A DNA stretch of 64,000 nucleotides, taken from assembly GCA_945860915.1 (NCBI GenBank), contig CAMARR010000006.1:1-64000 (forward strand), in the 5' to 3' direction. The notes below the pieces were generated by a model, which was not told the origin of the DNA, ran no database searches, and saw only the letters and a list, made by a program, of their open reading frames with translations. This DNA comes from Candidatus Kuenenia stuttgartensis (lineage in GTDB: Bacteria > Planctomycetota > GCA-002687715 > CAIWVZ01). A program made the position numbers and the translations under genes. Shown piece by piece: positions 8,852 through 17,653 of this stretch (position 1 is its first letter; each line of letters begins with the position of its first letter).

Positions 8852-10915
8852 TTACACCGCGTCCTTGGGCTCGAAGCGAAGGCCGCCGAGTCGCTCCGCA
8901 AGTCCCGAGTACCAACCGATGTGGTCCTCATCGTACCGCTCAGCGTGCAGAATCGATGCAACTTGTTCTGCCGCGTCGAGGAAACCGAGATCCCGCCCTT
9001 CAGCAAGCGGCAAAGAGCCACCAAAACCATGCTGCCTCACTCCGCACCAATCCCCTGGCCCGCGCATGAGTAGGTCGGCCTCTGCGAGACGAAAGCCGTC
9101 GTTTTCGCGTTCGAGGAGCTTAAGCCGGACAATGGCGGGATCGGTGTCTCCGCGAGGCGGCTGCCCCTTGGGTCGCGGGGTTGGAATGAGATGCACCGTG
9201 CCCGGCAAGGCGCCCCTCCCGACACGTCCGCGCAACTGGTGGAGCGATGCGAGACCAAATCGATCCGCGCCCTCAACGACCATCACCGTTGCTTGCGGAA
9301 TGTCGACGCCCACTTCGATCATGGACGTGGCCACAAGAACATCGGTCTCGCCGCGACGGAACGCATCGAGCGCGGCAGCCTGTTCTTCGTAAGGGAGTTT
9401 TCCGTGGAGGTAGCCGACACGGACTCCATTCAACACAGACTTCGCCCGGAGTCGCCCTTCGCGCTCCACAGACGGAGTACTCTCGCTTGCGATGGTCGGA
9501 AACACCACAAAGGCCCGGTTTCCTTGCTTCACTGCGGCAAGCAACGCGTCGTAGGCGACAGTCAAACTTGAAACTATGGCCTTGGGAGTTTGCCGCCCGT
9601 GGGGCCGTGCTGCGATCCTCGTCATCGGAAGGTCACCAAACAGCGCGAGCGCGAGTGACCTTGGGATCGGAGTTGCGGACAGTGCGAGGACGTGGGGCCG
9701 AATCGCCTTGCCCCGTGCCGCGAGCCTTTGCAGCACTCCGAAACGATGTTGCTCGTCAACGACGACAAGACCGAGCTTCTGGAATGCCACCTCGGCTCCG
9801 AGCGCAACGTGGGTCCCGACGAGGATATCGATTTCGCCTTTCGCTAGCGCGACGGCGGTCGACCGACGTATCGCCCTGGGCTCGCGCGACGTCATCGTGC
9901 CCAGTCTCACGCGAGATCCTGCAAGCCAGGTGCGAAGAAGGGTTGCGTGTTGATTGGCAAGCACGTCAGTCGGCGCGATAAGCATCGCCTGTTGGCGGGT
10001 CGCGACGGCGGCCAAAATTGCGGCCACCGCGACCGCCGTCTTTCCTGATCCCACGTCGCCTAGGAGGAGCCGGCGCATCGCGAGGGGCTGCGCGAGATCT
10101 GAGAGAATCGTCGAAACTGCTTCGTTTTGTTCTTTCGTGAGTTTGAAGGGCAACCGGGCCAGAATTCGTTCCATCACCGCTTCTGACACGCTCATGGGTA
10201 TCGCTGGCCCCTCGAGTTTGCTCGAGGCGGATCGTGCGCCGAGTGCCAACGACAAGAGACGATCGAAGAGGAGGCGCGCGCCACCGCGTTCGGCGTCTTC
10301 CCTCGAGCTCGGCTGGTGAACGAGTGCGAGGGCTTCGGTGAGAGTCGGTAGTCCAAGGCGAACACGATGGCATTCGGGAAGTGGGTCCGGCATGCCGGCG
10401 ACGCGGGCAAGCGCCTCAGTCAGTAAACGCCTTAGGGTCCCCTCCGCGACTCCGGGGATCTTCGGGTGAATCGGTTCCAAACGGGACAACCATGACTCAA
10501 GGACTTCCGCCGATTCGCCGACGACTTCGATGGCCGATCCCGAGAATGCACTTCCATTCCCCGCCCAAGTCCCAGAAACTGCGACGCGATCGCCTTTCTG
10601 CACTCGATCCTTAAGCCAACCGCGATTCCAAAGGCAGACGCGGATTCGTTCCGCGCCCTCAGAGAGTGTCAGATCGAGGAAGGTCCCGCCACGGCGCTGC
10701 TTCACCTTGCGGGCGGAGATCACTTCGCCCACGAGTGTCGCGGGCACCTTCGGCGCAAGATCTACGATTGACCTCCGTGGCGGAGGCACGTCGTATCGAA
10801 GCGGTGCGAGGAGCAAGAGGTCGACTAGGGTTTCCAGACCACGTTCGGTGAGCGATGCGGACCGAGCCGGCCCTACACCGTGGAGTTCCACGAGGGGCGT
10901 GGAGAAAGGTCCCAT
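8852..10915 (-). CDS. recG: ATP-dependent DNA helicase RecG
   Basis: 687 residues from ATG 10915, the normal RecG length; the frame runs to 10984 but the ATG at 10915 overlaps the stop of the upstream gene as TGATG. An N-terminal wedge/OB domain (about 1-240) is followed by SF2 helicase motifs: Walker A LLGDVGSGKTAVA, DEQH box, SATPIPRS (motif III), and the RVGRG motif VI with the downstream region that couples ATPase to translocation. RecG reverses stalled replication forks and branch-migrates recombination intermediates. Coupled to a DUF1858 gene. Confidence 0.96.
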   Translation of the reverse strand: MGPFSTPLVELHGVGPARSASLTERGLETLVDLLLLAPLRYDVPPPRRSIVDLAPKVPATLVGEVISARKVKQRRGGTFLDLTLSEGAERIRVCLWNRGWLKDRVQKGDRVAVSGTWAGNGSAFSGSAIEVVGESAEVLESWLSRLEPIHPKIPGVAEGTLRRLLTEALARVAGMPDPLPECHRVRLGLPTLTEALALVHQPSSREDAERGGARLLFDRLLSLALGARSASSKLEGPAIPMSVSEAVMERILARLPFKLTKEQNEAVSTILSDLAQPLAMRRLLLGDVGSGKTAVAVAAILAAVATRQQAMLIAPTDVLANQHATLLRTWLAGSRVRLGTMTSREPRAIRRSTAVALAKGEIDILVGTHVALGAEVAFQKLGLVVVDEQHRFGVLQRLAARGKAIRPHVLALSATPIPRSLALALFGDLPMTRIAARPHGRQTPKAIVSSLTVAYDALLAAVKQGNRAFVVFPTIASESTPSVEREGRLRAKSVLNGVRVGYLHGKLPYEEQAAALDAFRRGETDVLVATSMIEVGVDIPQATVMVVEGADRFGLASLHQLRGRVGRGALPGTVHLIPTPRPKGQPPRGDTDPAIVRLKLLERENDGFRLAEADLLMRGPGDWCGVRQHGFGGSLPLAEGRDLGFLDAAEQVASILHAERYDEDHIGWYSGLAERLGGLRFEPKDAV

Positions 10916-11142
10916 CAGTGCGGTGCTGGGAGAGCGTTCAGGGCCGCGACGACCTCGGCGACGTCGACCCCAAGCGGCCGGCACCCCTCCGCAAGTGACT
11001 CGGTCGGTGCAACGATGCAGTCAACACACTTGAGACCAAACGTGGCTAGCACCCCGGCAACACGAGGATCACGTTCGAGGAGTTCCTCGATATTGTTGTC
11101 TGCGGCATAAGCGGCCGGCTCGTTCCTGTTCCCCGATCCCAT
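10915..11142 (-). CDS. DUF1858 domain protein
   Basis: 75 residues matching the short DUF1858 fold, with NIEELLERDPRVAGVL, then the FGLKCVDC pair of cysteines and an amphipathic C-terminal helix (VDVAEVVAALNALP). The family is often found near or fused to redox proteins, and the Cys pair may bind a metal or a partner; the function is not established. The stop overlaps the recG start. A TAGGGT box ends 6 nt before its ATG, making it the probable first gene of the recG transcript. Confidence 0.8.
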   Translation of the reverse strand: MGSGNRNEPAAYAADNNIEELLERDPRVAGVLATFGLKCVDCIVAPTESLAEGCRPLGVDVAEVVAALNALPAPH

Positions 11143-11148
11143 GCCTTC

Positions 11149-11154
11149 ACCCTA
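11149..11154 (-). promoter_or_regulatory. -10-like TAGGGT, leaderless geometry
   Basis: TAGGGT ends 6 nt before the ATG at 11142 of the DUF1858-recG unit. Confidence 0.38.
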
Positions 11155-11188
11155 TCGCCGGCGGCACGCTCCCAAAACCCGGCCGTGA

Positions 11189-11194
11189 TACGAT
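11189..11194 (+). promoter_or_regulatory. -10-like TACGAT, leaderless geometry
   Basis: TACGAT ends 7 nt before the GTG at 11202, back to back with the DUF1858 promoter. No Shine-Dalgarno sequence is present. Confidence 0.38.
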
Positions 11195-11201
11195 CTGTCT
11201 C

Positions 11202-12590
11202 GTGGCACCCCGATCATTCCACCCATGTTGGCGCACCGTCATTGGCCTCGCGATCATCGTGTCGAGCCTCGTTGCGCAGAAGCCCACCGACGCTGCCGTC
11301 AAGGACCTCGCCAAGAAGGAAGCAGCCTTCTCGGTGGCCGACCGCGAGTACACCGACGCGACCGCCGTGTTGCGCGCCTCCTATGAGGCCATCGAGGTTG
11401 CGGTCACCCGATCGCGCGGCACCGCCGGTGCTGCCTGGATCGCCGACGTCTCCCGCCTGATGGAGCCCATCTGCGCGACCGCTCGAGAGGTGGTTGGCAA
11501 GTCGGGAGCCAAGGAGCGACTCAGCAACCTATTCAAGCAACAGGCGGTAGCGGCCATTGAGCGCATCGAAGACGCTGACCTCAAGCTCCTGCTCCCTTGG
11601 CTTCGCAAGCGAATGGAGTCCTTCGCTGCCGCCCCTCCGATGGATGCGGCGACGTACGAGCCTCGATCGTTCGCTGCGCTGATCTTGAGCGCCCCGCTCG
11701 GCGACACGAAATTCCACGACCTCTGGAATCTCGAACTATCGCCAGCGCTGCCGGCCGCCGAGGCGTTCCGAAAAGCCTCCAACCAGCGCGAGGTCGCCGC
11801 ATGGGATGTCGCCGTCGCTCGTGACCCCGTGATGGTGTATCAACGAGGGGCGCCACCTGGATTTGCTCGTGTCCCAGCTGGAAAATATGTGGCGCTCGGA
11901 AACTCAGGCTATGCGGCATCTCCGCCGCGTTCCGGCCGAAAGCCGGTCACGCTCGCTGCCGACATTTTCATCGGACTGCGCGAAGTGACGAATGAAGAAT
12001 ACCACACATGGTGGTTGACTCTCGATGAAGCCGGCCGCAAAAAGCACCTGCCGACGGACGAGAATCGGCAGATTGTTTGGAAGGGTCTAAGCAAAACGAA
12101 CGAATACGAGCCGACCGACGAGCAACTCAAGCAGCCCGTCACAGGTATTCTGTTTAATTCAGCATTGACTTTTGCAAGTTCTAAAGGCGCTCGAATCCCG
12201 AACGAAGCCGAGTGGAGCGCTGCCGCAGGTGGCAAGGAGGGACGCCTTTTCCCTTGGGGGAACGACTTCGCCGAAGCCCGCTGCCGTTGCTCGGATGGCA
12301 AGGCCTCGGGGATGGCGAACGTCGGTTCGTATCCCGATGGGCGCGGGCCCTTTGGGCATTTCGACCTAGCGGGCAACGCGGCCGAGTGGACAGCGACTTA
12401 TGAGTCCGGCAAAGACATCGCTGGATCGAAGATAGATGACGCGAACGCCGTCGTACGCGGCGGAAGTTGGCTCATGACAAAAGCCGACGTTGGCACGGGC
12501 TGGGTTTGGTATCGAAGGGCCCTGTACGAGCAGCGAGCCGATCTAGGATTCCGCCTTGCGATGGATGTCCCGAAGGCCGCGCCCCGGTAG
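11202..12590 (+). CDS. Exported formylglycine-generating-enzyme-like (SUMF1) protein
   Basis: 462 residues from GTG 11202. A short basic N-terminus and hydrophobic run (VIGLAIIVSSLVAQ) indicate export or anchoring. Residues about 25-210 are helical. The C-terminal half (about 215-455) is an FGE-sulfatase domain: RVPAGKY, REVTNEEYHTWW, RIPNEAEWSAAAGG, FPWGN, DLAGNAAEWT, VVRGGSW and RRALYEQRADLGFRLA. True FGE makes formylglycine in sulfatases and needs cysteines in its C-terminal core; I do not see that Cys pair, so this is more likely a SUMF1-fold binding or regulatory protein than a sulfatase maturase. Confidence 0.85.
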   Translation: MAPRSFHPCWRTVIGLAIIVSSLVAQKPTDAAVKDLAKKEAAFSVADREYTDATAVLRASYEAIEVAVTRSRGTAGAAWIADVSRLMEPICATAREVVGKSGAKERLSNLFKQQAVAAIERIEDADLKLLLPWLRKRMESFAAAPPMDAATYEPRSFAALILSAPLGDTKFHDLWNLELSPALPAAEAFRKASNQREVAAWDVAVARDPVMVYQRGAPPGFARVPAGKYVALGNSGYAASPPRSGRKPVTLAADIFIGLREVTNEEYHTWWLTLDEAGRKKHLPTDENRQIVWKGLSKTNEYEPTDEQLKQPVTGILFNSALTFASSKGARIPNEAEWSAAAGGKEGRLFPWGNDFAEARCRCSDGKASGMANVGSYPDGRGPFGHFDLAGNAAEWTATYESGKDIAGSKIDDANAVVRGGSWLMTKADVGTGWVWYRRALYEQRADLGFRLAMDVPKAAPR

Positions 12591-12619
12591 GAAGTCGGCG
12601 TTCACCGACCAACCGGGTG

Positions 12620-13267
12620 TCAGGCTGCAGGATGCGTTACGAGGACGATGTCGCAGTCTTCGATCGCCTCGAGGCGATGCTGGAAGCCGGTCTCGAAATG
12701 GAGCGACTCTCCCGCTGGTACGCGAATGGTCTTCTCCCCCATTCGGATGTCCAAAATTCCGGAACGAACGAGAATTGAAGTCACGTTTGTCGAGCGCGCG
12801 TCGATGTCGGATGAAAGGGCGCCCTTGCGGCCGCCTCCAACCAGAATCTCAACGCCTTCAAAAGCCACGGCCTTAAAACTGAACGCGCCCAAACGTCGCT
12901 CGACGGCCTTTCCAGGCTGAGCTTCGCGCTTTTCGGCCAACGCCAAAAGCCGGTGCGTCGGAACGCCAAGACCCTCTGCAATCCTGTCAAGAGTATCTAA
13001 ATTGGGTTTGATGAGATTCGTTTCAATGCGCGAGATCGGCGCGTACGAGATCCCACAGACTTTTGCGAACTTCTCGATCGTAAGACCCTTCTGATGGCGC
13101 AGGAGCCGAATGACAGAGAAGTCATATTTGCGACGGACCTCAGCGCTCGAACGGCGACGATCTTCTGCCCGGGCCTCGGCCTCGGAGTCAGCTCCGATTC
13201 CTGCCGCGTTGATATCGGGAGCAAGCTCGGGGCTTGTACCACCATCGTCGGTCTTGGGTCGTTTCAT
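12620..13267 (-). CDS. XRE-type helix-turn-helix regulator with cupin domain
   Basis: 215 residues. A charged N-terminus (1-50) precedes an HTH of the Cro/CI type (IRLLRHQKGLTIEKFAKVCG through ISRIETNLIKPNLDTLDRIA) and a C-terminal cupin (about 130-213) with VPAGESLHFETGFQHRLEA. Such regulators bind DNA through the HTH and sense a small ligand in the cupin barrel. GGAG lies 6 nt before the ATG. No operon partner: neighbours are convergent or distant, so its target is unknown. Confidence 0.9.
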   Translation of the reverse strand: MKRPKTDDGGTSPELAPDINAAGIGADSEAEARAEDRRRSSAEVRRKYDFSVIRLLRHQKGLTIEKFAKVCGISYAPISRIETNLIKPNLDTLDRIAEGLGVPTHRLLALAEKREAQPGKAVERRLGAFSFKAVAFEGVEILVGGGRKGALSSDIDARSTNVTSILVRSGILDIRMGEKTIRVPAGESLHFETGFQHRLEAIEDCDIVLVTHPAA

Positions 13268-13474
13268 TTGAGGCTCCGGTTGGGACGGGCGCTACGTGGC
13301 CTGTTACAGCGCGGCTGGACTACCCGAGATGGGTATTCCTGCAGGCACGGGAACATATCGTCCAGTGAACGTTTTCGGCTTTACTAACTTTGGCCTTTTT
13401 CCCTCGACTCCGCAAGCGCAACCTGCCCATTTGGCCCTAGATAGCCATCGGGAGCCGTTCTCTGCCGCACTAAT

Positions 13475-14929
13475 CTAGGGAGAAATGACCAACCGAATGC
13501 GGATAGTCGCTTCCGAAGGGCGGGTCTCTGGACCGACGGAACTTCGGCGGGGGGCCTCTCCCCCTGTCGGAAGACTCTCCCCCCCGCGACGAGACGGCGA
13601 AGCCCCCCCGACCATCCCACCCGGCGCCGCGACGGCTTTCGACTTCGCCGCCTCGGCACGCCCAAGCTCATCTTTCTTAGGCGGGTTACCGTCCCATGAA
13701 GAACCCGCGTCTGGGGTGGGAGCCTTCTTTGCCATCGCGGGTAGAGACGCAATCCCGAACCCTGCCAATCGGGGTCCATACGACTGCCGAAGGGACGCGA
13801 CGACGCTCGCGGGAAGGTCCACGTCGACGATCCGAACTTGCGGCAAGGCTCTCGCGGGGACCTCCGCGGGACGCGATGGAATTGCGTCCCTGTTTTCCTT
13901 GGGTGCGGCTCCCCCCGAAAGTCGTGGGGTGAGCCCGTCTCTCTTGTCACCTGGCGCGGAAACCTCTGCGCGACGCGAGGTGACTCCATTCTTCTTCTCC
14001 GAAGGGGCGGCCGAACGCGATTTCGCGCCACCGCCGCCGCCACCAACTACGCCACGTCCACCGACTGCCCCCGAGGCCTTGTCTTCGTGCGCGGGTCGCG
14101 CCCCCTTGAATACGTCGTCACCGCCCTTTGAATCAGCCAGTTTTCTCGCTTCATCCGACTTGTTGAGTTCCTGGTCTACGCCCATAGGAACTGCAGCGAA
14201 CTCCAATGAGACAACCGACCGATAGCCGGCCGTCTCGCACAATTCACGAAAACGGGCAACGTCCTCTTCTCCGACCAACTCGAGAGTGAGTAACTCCGGA
14301 ATCCCCCCGGAGCTCGGGACATCCGCGTCCGCCAAGGTTGGGGTGTCAAGCGGACTTGCCCCGGAGCCGCTACCAGGGACCGCCCCGGCCAACCCCGCAA
14401 AAGTTGGCTCGTGTTCGTTGGGCTTTTGCTCCGTTTCCCCCTGTTTTGCGAGGCCTGAATCTTCGGCTTCCGTCGCCTCAACCCACTGGGAGTCCTTTGC
14501 AATCGGACTCTGCGGCTTCGTGAGTCCAGGTATTGCGCCGGGGGCTGACACCAAGAGCACGTCGGCGGTAGGTCGCTCTGTTAGATCGGAGGTCTTGGCG
14601 GGGGGCGGCCACCACGCAATGACACCAATCAGAATCAGCAAAGCTGCTGCGGCAGCCCACGCGGGTGGACGTGCGACAAACCAACGACGCGCCGGCGCCG
14701 AGTCCAAATCCGCGCGAACACGCTGCGAAATCCGATCGGCAAGTCCAACCGGAATCTCCGGTCGAGGTGTCGACAGCGCGAGCATACGAATTTCCTCGTA
14801 GATCTCGACCTCCGCGCGCAACTCCGGAGAAGCTGCCATGCGCTGTTCGAAAGCGACTCGCTCACTCGGCGACAATCGAGCGTCGAGGTAGTCGTGAATC
14901 AAACTGTCATCAGGCGGAAGGTTAGTCAC
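13475..14929 (-). CDS. Anti-sigma factor, single-pass, with long low-complexity periplasmic region
   Basis: 484 residues from GTG 14929, which overlaps the TAA of the sigma gene by 8 nt. The cytoplasmic N-terminus (DDSLIHDYLDARLSPSER) resembles zinc-finger-like anti-sigma domains but lacks the HxxxCxxC residues. A membrane segment (AAAALLILIGVIAWW, about residue 90) follows. The rest is periplasmic and rich in Pro, Ala, Gly, Ser, Lys and Arg, with imperfect repeats around 330-400, such as RRAEVSAPGDKRDG and SRPAEVPARA. Presumably it sequesters the ECF sigma until a surface signal releases it. A 220-codon frame at 13384-14046 is an overlapping shadow. Confidence 0.82.
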   Translation of the reverse strand: MTNLPPDDSLIHDYLDARLSPSERVAFEQRMAASPELRAEVEIYEEIRMLALSTPRPEIPVGLADRISQRVRADLDSAPARRWFVARPPAWAAAAALLILIGVIAWWPPPAKTSDLTERPTADVLLVSAPGAIPGLTKPQSPIAKDSQWVEATEAEDSGLAKQGETEQKPNEHEPTFAGLAGAVPGSGSGASPLDTPTLADADVPSSGGIPELLTLELVGEEDVARFRELCETAGYRSVVSLEFAAVPMGVDQELNKSDEARKLADSKGGDDVFKGARPAHEDKASGAVGGRGVVGGGGGGAKSRSAAPSEKKNGVTSRRAEVSAPGDKRDGLTPRLSGGAAPKENRDAIPSRPAEVPARALPQVRIVDVDLPASVVASLRQSYGPRLAGFGIASLPAMAKKAPTPDAGSSWDGNPPKKDELGRAEAAKSKAVAAPGGMVGGASPSRRGGESLPTGGEAPRRSSVGPETRPSEATIRIRLVISP

Positions 14930-15524
14930 GAGTCCGCTCCGGTAGGAGTTTGCAAAGAGCGTCACGGAGCAATCCACGCCCCCGATGAAGGCGCGACCGC
15001 ACCGTGCCCAACGGAACGCCAACGATTTCGGCGATCTCCTCGTAAGGACGGTCATCGAAGTCGCGTAATAAAAGAATCTCGCGAAACTCTGATGGCAACG
15101 ACCTCATCGCGGTGAGAATTGCCTGCCGACTTTCCGCATCCAACAGGCGTTGCATCGGGCTCGCTCCATGGTCTGCGACCGCATGAGGATCTGACTGAAT
15201 CGAAGAGCTCAAATCGTCGATCGACACCAGAGTCGGGCGTGCCGCCGCACTTCTTGCGCCCGATATCGCCACGTTGCGGGCGATGCGTAGGAGCCACGCT
15301 GCGAAAGGCGCGTCCCCCGCGTAGCCCTTGAGGCCGCGGAAGGCGCGAAGGAATGATTCTTGGGCAAAGTCCGAGGCCATTTCAGGATCGCCCGTAAACC
15401 TCGACAGAAACCCATGTACGACCCCCAAATGGCGCCGCACCAGTTCGTCAAAGGCAGAGGGATCCCCTGCGTCGACCGTGCGACGGACTAGATCAAGGTC
15501 AGTTACGGGTTCCGAATGGGTCAC
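14922..15524 (-). CDS. ECF-type RNA polymerase sigma factor
   Basis: 200 residues from GTG 15524. Sigma-2 is visible in FDELVRRHLGVVHGFLSRF and DFAQESFLRAFRGL, with WLLRIARN; sigma-4 in LPSEFREILLLRDFDDRPYEEIAEIVGV, ending GTVRSRLHRGRGLLRD. The frame continues to 15626, but earlier starts would overlap the divergent rhodanese start, whereas GTG 15524 has TATGCT ending 8 nt upstream. It is followed, with overlap, by its anti-sigma factor. It should direct RNA polymerase to a stress or envelope regulon. Confidence 0.92.
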   Translation of the reverse strand: MTHSEPVTDLDLVRRTVDAGDPSAFDELVRRHLGVVHGFLSRFTGDPEMASDFAQESFLRAFRGLKGYAGDAPFAAWLLRIARNVAISGARSAAARPTLVSIDDLSSSIQSDPHAVADHGASPMQRLLDAESRQAILTAMRSLPSEFREILLLRDFDDRPYEEIAEIVGVPLGTVRSRLHRGRGLLRDALCKLLPERTRD

Positions 15525-15532
15525 CGGACGAG

Positions 15533-15538
15533 AGCATA
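15533..15538 (-). promoter_or_regulatory. -10-like TATGCT upstream of the ECF sigma gene
   Basis: TATGCT ends 8 nt before GTG 15524, predicting a transcription start within one or two nucleotides of the start codon. Confidence 0.33.
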
Positions 15539-15595
15539 GACGCAAACGCCCTCCCGAAGTTCCCGTCGATCGGTGGTTTTCGAAATGAAACTCGC

Positions 15596-15601
15596 TAGCC
15601 T
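15596..15601 (+). promoter_or_regulatory. -10-like TAGCCT, leaderless geometry
   Basis: TAGCCT ends 5 nt before the rhodanese ATG at 15607. Confidence 0.33.
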
Positions 15602-15606
15602 CGACC

Positions 15607-16026
15607 ATGACTTTCCCGTCCCTCATCAGCCCGGTTGACGCCCACGCCGCACGGAATGCGGATCCTTCGATCGTTTATCTCGACGTAAGGACACCGGAGG
15701 AGTTTGCCGCGGGCCACGCGCCGTCCGCCATCAACATCCCCATTTTGTTCATGTCACCGGCAACGGGTCGTTCGGCCAATCCTCTCTTCCTAGAGGCCTG
15801 CCGAAAATTTGTGCCTCAGGATGTCCCGATCATCGTCGGGTGCCTGTCAGGTAATCGCTCCATGCAGGCTATCACGATCATGCGCGGTGAGGGTTGGACG
15901 CAACTTGCAAACTTGGTCGGCGGATTCCTTGGTGGCCCAGGCCTTGCCGGTTGGACCCAATGCAATCTTCCAGTTGCCAAGGACGGGACAACCTGGGACA
16001 GCGTTCGAACTCAAGCTGGACTATAG
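15607..16026 (+). CDS. Rhodanese-like sulfurtransferase
   Basis: 139 residues forming one rhodanese domain: VYLDVRTPEEFAAGHAPSAINIP (CH2A/CH2B type motifs) and the active-site loop CLSGNRS with its sulfur-carrying Cys near residue 80. The closing G-x-x-GW segment (GGPGLAGW) is present. Single-domain rhodaneses move sulfane sulfur to acceptors such as thiols or cyanide. It has no signal peptide, so it is cytosolic. It is divergent from the sigma/anti-sigma operon. Confidence 0.9.
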   Translation: MTFPSLISPVDAHAARNADPSIVYLDVRTPEEFAAGHAPSAINIPILFMSPATGRSANPLFLEACRKFVPQDVPIIVGCLSGNRSMQAITIMRGEGWTQLANLVGGFLGGPGLAGWTQCNLPVAKDGTTWDSVRTQAGL

Positions 16027-16062
16027 TCCAACTTCGCGCATAGCCGCTCGGCTGTATTCGAG

Positions 16063-16530
16063 TTACTTCGAAACGGGGGGCGTCCCGGGAGGTGCTTCGC
16101 CGGGCGACTTGAACGACAGCTTCGACGTATAGGACTGCGAGTAGACCCAGGACTCCGGCACACTCACCTTCGTAAGCGCGCTCCCTTTCATTCGACACGC
16201 CAAGACCCTGCGCGTCGCGTCGCCTTGCCAAGGGATGACGCCAATCTCGGCCCACTCGCATGGGCTCGTCAACCCTCGCATCTGGTCGACCACTACGAGG
16301 TCATCGGCGGAACCGGCGTCGGTGAGGTGACGCAGGCCGACGGATGCGAGCTTTTCGATGTAGACCTTTACATCCGCCGGATCCATGAATCCGACGCGCA
16401 CGACTTCGCCATCGGCGCACAATGTGCGGTTGGGAATGTGCTGCGCGAAGTTCTCCAATCCGCCTGGAAACCGACCGGCAATCGAGCTCGCCTTGATGAC
16501 GACGGATATCGCTTCGACCAACACGGCCAT
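16063..16530 (-). CDS. Hypothetical protein
   Basis: 155 residues from ATG 16530, preceded by a GAGGCGC stretch; the frame is open to 16842 but the upstream part overlaps the next gene and lacks protein character. The N-terminus (MAVLVEAISVVIKASSIAGRF) is hydrophobic and the remainder contains DPADVKVYIEKLASVGLRHL and CEWAEIGVIPW. It ends in a Pro-rich tail. I recognise no family. It is on the same strand as the SRPBCC gene, 161 bp downstream of it. Confidence 0.55.
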   Translation of the reverse strand: MAVLVEAISVVIKASSIAGRFPGGLENFAQHIPNRTLCADGEVVRVGFMDPADVKVYIEKLASVGLRHLTDAGSADDLVVVDQMRGLTSPCEWAEIGVIPWQGDATRRVLACRMKGSALTKVSVPESWVYSQSYTSKLSFKSPGEAPPGTPPVSK

Positions 16531-16691
16531 GGTGCGCCTCGCAGTTGCAAAAAATGGACTCAAAAAGACCGAACCGCCATTGCACATGAGCGGTACCCCA
16601 AGCGTGGCTCGGAAGCACTTTCTAGCACTCGCAACCCGTCCCCTGAAAGTCGCTTGCAGCGAGCTTGACGCGCCTCGTGATTCGATGGGTA

Positions 16692-17147
16692 TCAGCTCGC
16701 GGAAGACCGCGCGCCCAGTTCGGCGAATGCCTTGAAGTCCAGCATGAATTTCATCGTTTGTTTCCGAAACATCCCGGGGAAGAAGAACCCAATGGCCTTC
16801 ATGAAGAACGACTGCATCACGAACTCTTGGTCCGCGACCCAACGGGTCTTGTTCAGCCCGTCGACAATGAAACGGTTCGAAACGATGTTGTGGACCCCGT
16901 CAGCGTCGTAGGTCCCCGCGAATCGATCGGGCAACGCTCGTTCTGTGATCGTCTCGATCATGACGAGCTCGCGCTTCCCCATCTTGTAACGGAGTTTCGA
17001 TTTCGCCCCGACCTGACCTGCAACACCAGAAAGCGCTTCAAACGAAATGAGCGAAGGCTGCCAGTGTTTCATGTTGTCGGGATTGTCGAACTTCGCAATC
17101 ACAACGTCGCGAGGTAAGTCAATCACGATTTCACACGTGTACTTCAT
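16692..17147 (-). CDS. SRPBCC (START/Bet v1-like) domain protein
   Basis: 151 residues with the polyketide-cyclase/START pattern: an opening strand MKYTCEIVIDLPRDVVIAKF, then NPDNMKHWQPSL, central strands (GAKSKLRYKMGKRELVMIETI) and a long C-terminal helix with FPGMFRKQTMKFMLDFKAFAE. These helix-grip proteins bind hydrophobic ligands or lipids; the ligand here is unknown. TACTAT ends 6 nt before the ATG. It lies downstream of the microcompartment operon on the same strand, but has its own promoter-like box. Confidence 0.85.
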   Translation of the reverse strand: MKYTCEIVIDLPRDVVIAKFDNPDNMKHWQPSLISFEALSGVAGQVGAKSKLRYKMGKRELVMIETITERALPDRFAGTYDADGVHNIVSNRFIVDGLNKTRWVADQEFVMQSFFMKAIGFFFPGMFRKQTMKFMLDFKAFAELGARSSAS

Positions 17148-17153
17148 GCCGCG

Positions 17154-17159
17154 ATAGTA
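17154..17159 (-). promoter_or_regulatory. -10-like TACTAT, leaderless geometry
   Basis: TACTAT ends 6 nt before the SRPBCC ATG at 17147 and is the closest match to the TATAAT consensus of this set. Confidence 0.45.
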
Positions 17160-17305
17160 CTCGACGATCGTTGATTGCGCGCGCCGACTCCGCCGGTACC
17201 GGGTACCGCGAGGCCATGGACCCTATGGCAAGAACTCATTCCGGCTGCAGTCCGAAGCCGTGCACTGAACGTCGGATGCGCACGATGCGCACCCGCGTAA
17301 CCAGC

Positions 17306-17614
17306 CTACTTCGCTCCGACTCGCTTGAGGTCGATACGAGTAGGCATCGTCTTCAGGACGTGGTAAAGCGTGGAGCTGCCGCCTTCAGAGGCATCCCATC
17401 GCAACGCAGTGAGACCCTTCTTAAACTTCGCGGCGCCAGGAAGCACCGAGATGGTGTCGCCTTCTTCGCGGATCACGGAGAAACGAAATCGCTCCATCGT
17501 GTCCGGCGGTCCGAACCACGTGACCGAGCCTACTGGCGCTGATGGCCGGATCGGCTCCTCCTTCTTCTGGGAGGACTGCGGCTGCTGATTAAAAATGTCA
17601 TATCCGCGTGGCAT
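17306..17614 (-). CDS. Small hypothetical protein downstream of the microcompartment operon
   Basis: 102 residues; a polar, probably disordered N-terminus (about 1-27) is followed by a small beta-rich domain (VTWFGPPDTMERFRFSVIRE, then LTALRWDASEGG). It ends basic (IDLKRVGAK). No family recognised. It begins 39 bp after the last BMC gene on the same strand and could be read through from it, although a short GC hairpin (about 17624-17640) lies between. Confidence 0.6.
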   Translation of the reverse strand: MPRGYDIFNQQPQSSQKKEEPIRPSAPVGSVTWFGPPDTMERFRFSVIREEGDTISVLPGAAKFKKGLTALRWDASEGGSSTLYHVLKTMPTRIDLKRVGAK

Positions 17615-17653
17615 ACAATTGTCCGCCCGGAACGAGCGGTCCTGATTGGGATT

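Noticed and set aside
11202-12590. True formylglycine-generating enzyme for the sulfatase at 38 kb
   Set aside because: The fold matches, but the expected C-terminal catalytic Cys pair was not found and the protein carries an export signal and long N-terminal domain; recorded as FGE-like only.
13384-14046. 220-codon minus ORF overlapping the anti-sigma gene
   Set aside because: Alternative frame of the same low-complexity DNA with Arg/Pro/Ser-rich product; the anti-sigma frame is coupled to the sigma gene and has a membrane span.
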